Source of the DNA: Leptoclinus maculatus
Lineage: Eukaryota; Chordata; Actinopteri; Perciformes; Stichaeidae
Assembly: GCA_032191485.1 (NCBI GenBank)
Contig: JAVDOI010000002.1
Coordinates: forward strand, 8,857,120 to 8,921,119
Reading direction: 5' to 3'
Length of the DNA: 64,000 nucleotides
A program made the translations under genes and the position numbers. This document shows, in pieces, positions 1 through 10,034 of this stretch. Every line of letters begins with the position of its first letter. Position 1 is the first letter of the stretch. Below the pieces are notes generated by a model that searched no databases, was not told the DNA's origin, and saw only the letters and a program-made list of their open reading frames with translations.

Positions 1-3000
1 CCCTAATCATTCATTGCTCGCCTGGATTAAAACATGATCAGCTATATGTCTAAACTATCAAACATAGATAAGTACAAATACCAATATGGGCTTATTAGCA
101 GCTTTTGTTGTCCCCATGAATAAATAAGCAGCCTTCTTATTATGATTACAATGTTAATGTATCGATTTTGAATTCAATAAATGGATTCAGCAACAAAAAA
201 GGTATTTGACATTATTCATTTAGAAAAAAAAATACAGAATTATAGAATAAATTTAGAAAACCTGTTCTGATGAATAAAATGGTACACAGACAAAATAAAG
301 TAGTTACTACAAATTTAAGAGCAATGCTTATTTTATAACTGTTTGTGGACTCTTGGACCATACAAGTCTCCTTTCAGGAGAAGACCCCCCCCTTAACTCT
401 TTAAGTGATGTAATGACAGCACTCCTGCTCTGCCTCTGTGTCCTGCTTTTGGGTCATAACACTTTTTATTACAATATTCAGACTGGCCCCCACATTAAAA
501 TGCTTTTTAAAAACGGGTTAAGAGGATCTAATGGCCCCGGCTTTAATCCAAGACATCTACTGATAATATTATCATTTCTCCTTCCTCCACCATGTTCGCC
601 CTGAGTGCGTTGCACGCCCACAGCCACAGATAACGCTGTCAGTCGCTGTGCACACTTGACTGCACTTTGAGTTCAGCGTCTTGATTCATGAAAACACGGC
701 CCAAAGGAAAGCTACAACGCCAGATATTATCTCAGAATATTTATATCACTCGTTGTTGATATTCTGGGTGAGAAATATAGATTTATATAATACATAATGT
801 ATTTTGTTTTTGTTCACAGCTGTGGAAACCTCCCTCTGTTCCTCTGTGTGAGGCGCTTTCTTTTTTTTGCAGCAGTAAAATGTCAAGCACAGCAGACTTC
901 CTGCTGTAAAATGACTTTGTGGCTACATTGTGGAAATCAGAGGTACATGTAAAGCATATTTTTCTGTGCCACATTTTTATTTTTATCCGGTGTCATTTCG
1001 CCATTATTTCTCCCTCGGTTTAGTGTCAGTCTGTTCTTCAACAAAGGGCAAAACAACTTTCTTTCCCTCTCATCTTCTTTAAGTCTATATGGTGATGAAG
1101 AACAGCACAACACACTCGGTGTCTGTGGAAGGTTGTCACAGCTCACGCTGTTTCCAAGCTCATTTTAATATCGCCTTACTTTTGCCCTACTTAATTATAA
1201 ATTGAGTGCAGCGAGTTAAAAGCGCAAAATAAATGTGGTTGTCGTGTGTCAGCAACAATATCTCACCTTTTTTGCCGCCGGTACTAATTGCCGATCCATA
1301 TTGATGGATGCAGATCCCTTTGTTGTTTGGTTATAGCAGCTGGTCTACAAGGCTCCAGAGTAAACGCCCATGGTCCTGATGGTATATTTTACTGAATATG
1401 GGCGGATAACGATAGTCAGTAAAACTTTATTCCACACTGTGATGGAATAAAGTGTGGAATAATTACTGTGTAATTACTGTGTAATAAATCAGCAGTCCAC
1501 AGGCTCGCCGAACTGCTCACGGTTCGACAATGTTCCGTTATATTCAGACAGGTTGGATGTGTTCTCTAATTGAGTTGAAGAGTTTGGGTTAAATATGCAC
1601 AGTTCTCTTTGGAAACACTCAAAAATGCATGAAAATTGAAATGTCTCGCTGGTTTGGATGTATATTGCCTTATTATGCCTGTCTGAGCTTAAATTGGTTT
1701 GCAAGAAATTTGTTGCGCGTAAAGCAGATTGACACCTTCTGTTAATACTGGATAACTAAAAACAGTTTAAGTAAATGGACATGGAGGATTTTTTCTCAAG
1801 GTAATGCATTTTGCCAGAAGACATTGAAAGTCCAGACAGTCCCTATGAAAGAGATTTTTGGTTCATTTCCACTACAGCCCAGCGAGAAAATGGAGGAATA
1901 AGTGATGGGAAGAAAAAAGGGAAAGAGATGCAGACAAATGCATCCAGGGACCGTAATGGCTGCCGCTAACTGTGTGCCAATGTGACTGCCAACACGGATT
2001 TCACTGGCCGTCATTATTACGAGATAATGTGCTGCCGTTATTCAAGCACAGCTAGTATTCATCATATTTGGATAATTGTGCAAACCTTTTTCTTTTCTTT
2101 GACCTCAAATATATTTCGGTGCCAAAGTTGAACACTTTGTTATAAACTAATGGAGCAAAACCACTTATCAAAAAGGTGTCAAATAAATTCAAATGTTCTC
2201 TGCTACTGTACAACTTATACGCCCCTTATTTCTTACAGTGAAGCTTCTGAAAATGAATGAAGCTTTTTCCATCATCTTTAACAAAACCTAAACAAACATT
2301 TCACAAGTGTCAACATGATATACAAGATCAATTTAGGCACATTTTTCTCATTCAGTCACGGTAAAAGCTGCACACAATGATTTCCTTTCAAGTGAAACTA
2401 AAGAGAACTTCATACTTATTGACGTATTTATTGAACACTTAGCGCAGCCTCTTTTGACAGAAATCTACCCGCAATCACATTGTTCCTTGATATAAAGACA
2501 TTTCAATCTCTTGCAAGAAGAAAACAGACAAGACAGATGTATGAGAAGGATAGGCGGATCTTGTTTTCCTCCGTGCTGTGCAGAACGTCACACCTTTTGT
2601 GTAAGCTAATTACCTCCCTCCTGACTCCAGTACTGAGCCAACACCAGTAAAACAGCCTGAGCAGAACGAGGCAACGAGCGAAGCGGACATAATTCATGAC
2701 TTACATGTGAAGCACAGACGAGCGATTGGCGGAAAGCGGAGTGGAAATTTCCTGGGGGCCCTGGAGAAACACATCCAGGTCGGAGTAACTCGCGGTCAGA
2801 AACATTGATTAAATTCACTTTGGTTCAGGCGATCCGTTATCCAGAGTCTGGAGAGTAAACTGCAGTCAATGAGCCCCCGTCTGCAGAGTGCTGCTGAACA
2901 GAGCACTGCTTATTCAAAGTTTATTAATATTGAACAATCCACAGGCGACCGAGAAGAGGATCAGACACAAAGAGATTCCTTGTTTTATAGTTGGATGAGA

Positions 3001-3750
3001 AGAGCTGATGTGACAATGGTTGTTCCAAAACACAACACAACTACTTATTACAGCTCAATCCCCACATCCCTCTGTTTGTACACTGCAATAACAATCTGTC
3101 ACATTAAGGCCTGTCCCAGATCAGTTACTGTGGAGTGGAAGTGTACGATATACACCCCTCAGACAGCAAGTCTGGTGCCTGGTCATTCTCCACTTCCACT
3201 GAGGAAACATCATACAAATTGAAGTTTTGACTGGCTATTTCACAAAACATTAGTTTTGGCAGTGCACACCGATACACTTTCCTTTAAACTGCCTGTTCAT
3301 GGCGGGTTTAAAATGTCATAATGTGCAATGGAGTTTAAACTTTAAGGAACCATTACTTTGTAGCAACAGCTAGATGAGCAAGCAGCCTATCAGTGTCCAT
3401 TGTGAGGATGCATGTTTGTGGTGGGATGTGTGACTTCATACAACACCAGAACACAGAGTGAAGCTTCGTATGAAGTGTTGCTGGGTGGAGGTGGGTCATT
3501 ATGCGTATATAGTTTCCTCCAGAGAAATGCACCGCGGGTGTGCCTGAAAACAACAACTCCACAAGTGCACCACTGAGCTCCCAGCATGTAGCACTCTCAG
3601 AAACAAGCTGTGGATTTTTCTCTTTTTGATGGCGGAGACAAAACAGTGACCATACTGGCTCAAATAGCCACATTAGTTTAATGACAGAGCTAAATAACAG
3701 TTGTTTTAATGAGTGTAGACAAAAGTCAAATTGGAACTGAACTTCATTTA
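1..3750. other. No gene recognised
   Basis: Both strands carry only short open frames without family motifs, plausible splice structure or codon bias. Composition is AT-leaning and non-repetitive apart from a small hairpin near 1.4 kb. I see no RNA gene. This fits ordinary teleost intergenic or intronic DNA. Confidence 0.6.
1427..1462. repeat. Short perfect hairpin
   Basis: Two 12-bp arms, TTATTCCACACT at 1427-1438 and AGTGTGGAATAA at 1451-1462, are exact reverse complements around a 12-base loop. An 11-mer, TTACTGTGTAA, follows twice in partial overlap. The arms are too short for a microRNA precursor, and no terminator role applies in a vertebrate. Probably incidental or a small transposon remnant. 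Confidence 0.5.
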
Positions 3751-3754
3751 ATAA

Positions 3755-3830
3755 TAGGGATGTTACGATTATTCACCATTATTAATGAGAATAAAGATAA
3801 TTAAATAAATATTTATTATCATGGTATACT
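3755..3830 (+). mobile_element. Possible hAT-like transposon end
   Basis: The sequence opens with TAGGGATGTTACGATTATTC and runs into AT-rich DNA. Many fish hAT elements end with TAGGGATGTAACGATT-like sequence, and a related end lies on the opposite strand near 54.1 kb. No transposase frame and no matching second terminus were found nearby, so this may be a solo end or a chance match. Confidence 0.3.
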
Positions 3831-6520
3831 ATGTCCAATTGTTGTTTTTACATTGAGTAGGTAACAAAGGGGTGGATGATTGTCTCAAAGATGTTGGACC
3901 CCGTTGTTAGGCGTGCAACGGATCACAAAAACTCACAGTTCAGATGTAATATACGTTTTATATTCATAAAACTGTATTCATTCAAGTTTCTCGGCAAAAA
4001 TGAAATTTGACATGATTACATTTACGCACGCCATGATCCGTATAGATCACGGATCAATTACGGCCCATTGCGGTCACTTTTTGATGGCAAGCTTTGAAAA
4101 TTAGATATCCATCTCCTACTCCATCTCCCTGGTCATTTTCTAGTTTTTAAAAATGTCCCCACTCTGCCGTTTCAAGGCACTTTCTTTTTGGCTTCACAAG
4201 CTTCAGGTGGGTGTAGCTTCAGCGTATTCAACTACTTTTAAGCTTCGTAGCTTCAAGTGTAGCTTGCTCCGTTTAACAATACCACTACCTCCATTTAGAA
4301 GTACAGCTGCGTATCTCTGCGCTGCCTACAGTTTCAAAGTAGTACACACCAAGACATTTTTTAGTCGGGAAGTAAAGACCACTAATCATCAAAGCAAGAA
4401 ATACCAACCAAAGAACGTCCACCAATCTAAATCTACTCAAGAACTATCTTCACGTCCATATGTGCTCTGCTCACGTTTGGGTTTTATCTGCATTCATCCG
4501 CACACCAAACAGATATAATCTTTAATTATAAAGCCTATATCTAACATATGGCGGCTGTGGATGTCATAAAAGTTATTATAATGACAAAGCGGAACTGTCG
4601 TTTTAACAAAAGACCTGGGAAAGGTCATATTCTGACATTTTTTTTGCATTATGAGTGTGCAGTGCAAGTGGCACCAGAAAAGAACTCGTATTAAATCATC
4701 AAAGTTTAGGGCATCTTTGGAGGAGACAAGGTCTCAGCCTGCATTAACTGCAGCACTCTGAGTGGGAAAACTGCTATTGCAATATTTCAGATAGAAATAC
4801 ATTTATCTAAAAAGGTCAGGACCTACAGTACTACTGTGTGGGTGGTTCACAAGCCCTAGTAGAACACACCAAGGGTTCACACTTGACACATTGTGTGTAG
4901 CGGCACGAGCAAAGGAGACCAAGAAGAATGCAGCACACAACACCCTGGTAGAGCTGCTAAATTAAAAACATTTGTCTTTGTTTCAACCCTCCTCTTTTCT
5001 TGGAACAAATCAAAGCTTAGTTTGAACATAAATCACCATGTTTGAACTCTTCACCTTCAATGCAGCACCCAACGAGGATGAAGAGCTTCACTTTTCCTCT
5101 TTATACGTTTGCCCGACATTGCGAAAACAAAAGCTGCTGTCAGATGGTTTCGGTGAGATGTTTAAAATGAATAAATCAGATAACTGTGAACACTAAGCCT
5201 TCCCTTCTCACTGGAGCCAGCACTTTTTTGCCAGAGACGGCTTTCTTCTCACAACAAAAAAATAAACTGCCAAATCCTCCCAGACACCTGCACAGTAGGA
5301 GAGAAAACGAATCTAGGCGAGCAGAATTTACAGTCGGGGCATTAGGAGCGCCGACATCTTGACAGGCGGGAGGGCATCGGAGAGGGAGCGTGCCGCCGAT
5401 TCCACAGTGTGACTGATGCCCTGCAATCGTTCAGATCCGCCTCGATCCCCCTGAGTCTGCTCTCAAAAACGCTCCACCTGCTGACAGCAAGTGTTGCACA
5501 GGGACTGCCCAGGAAGTCCGACTCACCACTGTGTGTAAACTGAGGTATCAAAAGAGCCAAAGTCTGAAGGTTTAACATTCTCTAGTGTGAGAAAGAAAAG
5601 AATATATGATAAAACAGCTAAGAAGTTAAATATTCCTTATGTCATTATGGGGTCAATTCACTCATAAAATAGTATCCAGTTTCCATGCAACTCTTTGGAT
5701 GAGGTCAGACAAAAGGAGACATTTAAATGCCAAATGTCCAAAAATAAATGTTTTCAGGGGAACATCTAAGTTCACTCAATGAACACACTGTAACTGACGT
5801 GTAATGTATTTGTTGTACTACACATTTTTTTCAACCACATCATTGTAGCTGATTGCCAACAAACCCCAGTAGGCATAAAAAACACGAAAGAGAAACAGAC
5901 TGTGAGAAAGTAATCCAGATTCAGATAGATCTCTTGACACGATGGTCAGTAGTACCACTTTGAAAAATGCATTATAGCGGGCTGAAATGTGATTAAAGTT
6001 GCATCCGATGTTTCGCCAATGAATTCTAACAGAGCTGTGGAGGAATGGTGCTCTTTGCTTGTCTACAGTGTGTGAGGTTGAAATTAGGAGGTTGTACCTG
6101 TACTCTGGACTGCAGAGCTGAGATATTCAGCATCAAAGTGTTAACATCTCAGCCAACACATGGCTACGTAGTGAAATCTACATCTATAGTTCAGAGGGCT
6201 GAGTTAAAAAATCCTTTACACTATATAGCATAACATAGTATATATGATACACCAGCCTTGTAACACATCCTACCTTCATGAATGGTCACTCTTTATCGGA
6301 ACTGTTTGAGATGTTGAAATGTTTTGCGTCATACTGACAGTGTCCCTATTATTTTGACTACCCCATTTATATCAATGAGGGTAGTCTAAGTAATAGAAAC
6401 ACCCCTCGGTCTACCACAATACAAGTCGATACAAACTGCCGCCTCAAAAACGATCACGTACATGAATCAATACTTTAAAACAGTTAAAACTAAAACTTCT
6501 AACTAACCTTCATTAGATAT
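3831..6520. other. No gene recognised
   Basis: No convincing coding frame or RNA gene. A short palindrome (TGATCCGT, 7-base spacer, ACGGATCA) sits at 4034-4056 in a stretch that repeats GGATCA and looks repeat-derived. Around 4180-4270, repeated AGCTTC/GCTTCA motifs again suggest an old transposon remnant, but I could not name a family. Confidence 0.5.
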
Positions 6521-6526
6521 TGTTTG

Positions 6527-6612
6527 GGTGGAAAGTGGCGTACGCCCCTTTTAGGCGCAAGCCACTTTCACACCCCGTTTTGTGCGTACACAACGGTCAT
6601 AAATGAGACCCC
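6527..6612. repeat. Hairpin-forming interspersed repeat fragment
   Basis: GAAAGTGGC at 6531-6539 is the exact reverse complement of GCCACTTTC at 6561-6569, and the copy continues through TGTGCGTACACAACGGTCAT to AAATGAGACCCC. Sequences ending in 'cataaatgaggcccc' next to a tgcgtac motif are common interspersed repeats in teleosts, probably non-autonomous DNA transposon ends. It directly abuts a hAT terminus, so the two insertions are nested or adjacent. Confidence 0.5.
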
Positions 6613-6631
6613 TGGAACCCAGGGTCTAGAC

Positions 6632-6885
6632 CAGACCTGGGCATTGTACGGCCCCCGGGCCATACCCGGCCCTTCGGCTGTCGCTGACTGGCCCGCGGGC
6701 CGTCACTGGGAAATTAGGAATAAAACGTAAATAAGTGTACATCATGCACAGAATACTGATGCAATGCTTTTATTTTGAAGGCGACTGTTGCTGTTTTTTT
6801 TGTTCTCAATTTACATACGTTAGAACGTCCGTGAATGTGTGCGAGTGTGTTGGTGAACTGAGCTTACGGGAGATGTGAGTTAGCT
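6632..6885 (+). mobile_element. hAT transposon 5' terminal relic
   Basis: It starts with CAGACCTGGGCATTGTACGG and continues through a GC-rich stretch of inverted GGCCC/GGGCC motifs, which is the style of fish hAT termini (CAG..TGGGCA, then 'cggcccgcgggcc'). The following AT-rich stretch and the run to 'acgggagatg' also resemble the noncoding 5' leader of such elements. No transposase frame follows, so the copy is truncated. The right boundary is uncertain. Confidence 0.55.
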
Positions 6886-6889
6886 GTTC

Positions 6890-7575
6890 TTGTGTGGTAT
6901 TTCTGAGGGATCTTCTTCAGGACACTGTGGATGCTGGTCACAAATACTCCATTTCCCTCTTTGGTGGTTATTCAACGATAGCAAGTTGAAGCTTTTTTGA
7001 TGATATAGATAGATCCTAAATACTGACTAAATACTACAGACACTGCATATGACAAAAGGTAAATGTAAGAGAAAGTATGATTGATTGATGCCAGAGCCCT
7101 TTTCGATCATTAGTGGCTGGTCCTTTGCCAAACCAGACTATCAGCAGCAGCTGATTAGAGCGGCGCCCTTCATAAAACTGGGGAAATGATTAGGAAGATG
7201 CAGCAGATGGAAGGTATTCACTGTGGAGAATACATTAATTTGTGCTTATCACGGCAGCTAAGTTGAGTCATTACTGCTTAAATAAGCTTTTCATGAAGTG
7301 TCTGCGCTCTGCATAAAAACTTAATGCACTACCTTCTTCTCAAGCCATTATATTGTATCGAGTACAAAGTACAAAGAGTAGGTCTGCAAATAATTATTAC
7401 TTTTGTTATCAATTGATGCACTGATTGTTTCAAAACGATGTTGTCTAATCGCATTTTTTGACCGAAACTTCCAACTTTCTAATGATATAAACAGAGAAGA
7501 GCAGCTAACATTTGAAAAGCCGAGACCAGCAAACTTTAATTGCATTTACATGACATTACATTTATTTTCCACAAA
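6890..7575. other. No gene; non-repetitive AT-rich DNA
   Basis: No coding frame or known repeat recognised. The part around 7140-7300 is unremarkable in composition but rich in short A/T-flanked motifs, as seen in conserved noncoding elements. Conservation cannot be judged from one sequence. Confidence 0.45.
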
Positions 7576-7579
7576 CATA

Positions 7580-7665
7580 AGCAAGGGGCCACTTTGGGGT
7601 TCAATTTAAACCCCCTTGGACATGTGGACAGGACGGACAGGGGATCAAACCACCAACCCTGTTTA
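7580..7665 (-). mobile_element. tRNA-derived SINE relic
   Basis: Read on the minus strand, the copy has a pol III B-box-like GGTTTGATCCCC, then 'gtcc..cacatgtccaag' and 'tgaaccccaaagtggcccc'. This order (B box, cacatgtcgaagtgtcc, ctgaaccccaa) is typical of widespread fish tRNA-derived SINEs. The A box is not clear and the 'ttgggcaagacac' segment is missing, so the copy is deleted and surely inactive. Confidence 0.6.
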
Positions 7666-7669
7666 CGAG

Positions 7670-8517
7670 CATTCTTTCTTGAGAAACTATTACAAATAAT
7701 TGATTATCAAAATTGTTGATTACTCATAAGCACTAACTATGAGTATGAAATAACTTCATAGTTCTCCCACAGGTGATTTATGTGCAGTTATATTTGATAT
7801 GGTTATGTTCAGTATGTATGTGACTTTAACAGTCCATGGATTTATGGAAGGGGGAAATATCCGTTTTTAATTAAATACCCAGTAAACTGAAGTCAACCCA
7901 TGCTGAGAATAAGAGATAGAGTATTGAATAAAGGAGAGAGATTATCATAACACAGGCGTGAATTGTGCGAGTCATTAATGAGACAGGCTGGAGGACTACT
8001 AATGACCCGAGCAGCTAGTGCAATTATCCACAGATTATTCCCTATTAAAGGTCCCACTGCTCTGTTTGCATGCATCTGCACGCATGCATGTACTAAAGAG
8101 AGATCATGGCTCCCCTTGCAACTACATTATTAATCATCCTGTGAGAAAGACGGGTAGCAGCATCATGCTGAGGAAGACAGCTGTGCTTCACAATGATCAG
8201 TCAAATGTGTCACTGGGTCTACCAGTAATAGCTGTAGCCCGCAGCCGGGGCTCGCAAAAAATCTGTTTGCAGCCAGAAGAAATGGCACACTCACTCTCAA
8301 GCCCGCTGCTTGTGCTCTTTTTTTTTTTTTCATACATCCCATTTACTGCAGTTGTATAACCATTTGATCCAGTAATCTTCTGTGTTCTGATCTGAGTCAC
8401 ACACCCTGTCAGAACTGGAAACTGTCGACAGCCAGTCTCTCGCGACCTGAGTTTGCCGGTGAAGGTCTGAGCCGTCTGCCTGTGCATCACAAGCTGGAGG
8501 CTTTTCATGTCAGCTAT
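7670..8517. other. No gene recognised
   Basis: No family-like coding frame. The segment 7900-8110 contains motifs such as TCATTAATGAG, GTGCAATTATC and a TGCATGCA-rich end; this composition is compatible with a conserved enhancer but is not proof. A T-run at about 8319-8332 is the only simple repeat. Confidence 0.4.
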
Positions 8518-8519
8518 TA

Positions 8520-8802
8520 CAGTGCCTTGCAAAAAAAAGCATTCAGCCCCCATTGGCGTCTTTTCCTATTTTGTTTTATTACAAACCAAAAGAAGACCAA
8601 TAACTGTGGACCAGGCAAGGAGGGCATGAAATAGAGAGGCCACACAGAGACAAAAGATAACCCCGAAGGCGCTGGAAAAGCTCCACACAGGGATTGGAGC
8701 ATCTGTCCATCGGACCGCTTTAAGTTCTACACTCCACAGAGCTGAGCTGTATGGAAGTGTGGCCCAAAAAAAAAAACATTGCTTAAAGAAAAGAATGAGA
8801 AG
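8520..8802 (+). mobile_element. Tc1-like transposon relic, internally deleted
   Basis: A TA dinucleotide precedes CAGTGCCTTGCAAAA, the terminal motif of a well-known fish Tc1/mariner family. After about 130 bases the copy jumps to an internal transposase region: 'gagcatctgtccatcggacc', 'cactccacagagctg', 'tatggaagtgtggcc', ending 'cattgcttaaagaaaa'. These correspond to the DNA-binding part of a Tc1 transposase gene. The reading frame is broken and both the 3' half and the second terminus are absent. Non-functional. Confidence 0.7.
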
Positions 8803-8804
8803 TT

Positions 8805-9435
8805 TGGTTCATCTATATGCCTCTTTATTAAAGTTGAATTAGTCTAATTGGTGTATAGTATGTCTGATGGAAAGCCATACGCACATTAGCCCTGATTGCA
8901 ATACAGCACAGGAAGCACAATCAACAGAGACAAAGAACACCTGTAAACCATTTGAAGTTTGTGCGTAGGTGAACAAACTCTTGCAGGAGGTTGTTGACAG
9001 AAAGCTCTGTATGCAAACAGTCAGGAGGGAGGGAACATGAACAACATGGACAGAACCAAGTGAACCAAATCGAAAAATATATTTCAGCAGCAGTAACACT
9101 GGCAGCCAGCCGCTGATATAAAAAGAAATGTGTCACAAGAGTGCAGAGAGAAGTGAAAAGATGTTGTGAACACAAAATCTAATGGGGGGAAAAAAATAAA
9201 ATGAAAATGTGACAGAAGGCTGTGGTGAAATCTGATCGACCACATACAGAGTCAGAGTCTGGATGGGCTGAACTGCACCGTGCTGCATACTGGGTCTACT
9301 GGGTAGAAAAAGAGACCATAACTCCATATCCACATGGACATTCAGCATGTTAGTATTGTATTAGTATGCTAACAAGCTAGGACAACCCCGACTGACAGAA
9401 ATTCTGTCGTACATTTTAAAGTTTTGCTATTAGTG
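8805..9435. other. No gene recognised
   Basis: Overlapping short open frames occur on the minus strand but are serine, cysteine and leucine rich with no domain, consistent with chance. No repeat family was recognised. Confidence 0.5.
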
Positions 9436-9552
9436 GCAGGGAATGAAAAGTCAGGGGACCACCAACATCAGTAGGATTCATCATCTGGGAACCATGCATG
9501 TTGTTACCAAATTACAGCACAATTCCCTCCAATAGCTGTCGAGAATTCCCTG
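9436..9552 (+). repeat. Ancient teleost interspersed repeat, copy 1
   Basis: The run GAAAAGTCAGGGGACCACC, 'atcagtaggattcatcatctgggaaccatg', 'taccaaatt' and 'ccaatagctgtcgaga' follows the order of a very common fish repeat whose consensus reads roughly 'aaaagtcaggggatcacc..gtaggattcatc..ggaaccatgaatgtctgtaccaaatttcatggcaatcc..ccaatagttgtcgaga'. Its class is not certain. A second copy lies at about 45.4-45.6 kb in the same orientation. Confidence 0.6.
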
Positions 9553-9602
9553 GAGCAGCGAGGAGTGAGGCCGAGGGACCATTAGACCCAGTGCTGCCAC
9601 CG

Positions 9603-9755
9603 GTTCGCCTCATTTTCTGTAAACCAGTGTAGCATTAACGCATGGTGGAATTAGCAAGCTAGCTAACTAGCAGGCAACTGGATACTTAGCTTGCTTCTAG
9701 CTTGCTATTTCCACCATGCTTTAATGCTACACTTTTTCCATGAAACGAGCCGAAC
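9603..9755. repeat. Long imperfect inverted repeat (MITE-like)
   Basis: The left arm, 9603-9664, and the right arm, about 9693-9755, are reverse complements with a few mismatches and one small indel. The best part pairs AGTGTAGCATTAACGCATGG with a right arm whose complement differs at one base over that stretch. The spacer is about 28 bases and itself contains TAGC/GCTA repeats. The shape fits a small palindromic transposon. No target-site duplication is obvious. Confidence 0.6.
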
Positions 9756-9768
9756 AAAGTTCTCACAT

Positions 9769-9855
9769 ATCTGGCGATAGCAATGTGTTTTCCTACAAGA
9801 GGACTCTGACAGGAGTGTGTGGATGAACCATTAAGTTGTCACATTTGACTCATTT
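9769..9855 (+). repeat. Repeat shared with 45.2 kb, copy 1
   Basis: ATCTGGCGATAGCAATGTG here matches ATCTGGCGTTAGCAATGTG at 45203-45221. Further on, 'tgacaggagtgtgtggatgaaccattaagttg' matches 'tgacaagagtgcgtggacgaagcattaagttg' at 45236-45267, and both end near 'ctcattt'. By eye the matched blocks are about 85-90% identical, so both derive from one repeat family that I cannot name. Confidence 0.6.
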
Positions 9856-9949
9856 GTAACACTACTTATCTACTGCTTGCTTTAGTCGTTACTGCAAAAA
9901 CCCACCTCAGTTGGTTTAGTTTAGACACAGAAATAGATCGACGTGGTTC

Positions 9950-10031
9950 GCAATGGCAACAGTACACATAAATATGGCCGCTACTCTGACCAACCGGCTA
10001 TGTTGATTTGAATGGGAATGTCCGTTCTACT
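9950..10031 (+). repeat. Possible fish repeat fragment
   Basis: The stretch with 'ttgaatgggaatgtccgttc' followed by 'tattctatttctatgg' resembles a phrase that recurs at the edge of fish DNA-transposon repeats. There is no internal structure to confirm it. Confidence 0.3.
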
Positions 10032-10034
10032 CTT

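Noticed and set aside
1427..1462. MicroRNA precursor or bacterial terminator
   Set aside because: The stem is only 12 bp, no U tract follows and the context is a vertebrate genome.
7580..7665. Functional tRNA gene
   Set aside because: Only a B-box-like motif is present, followed by the SINE body; no cloverleaf can be formed.
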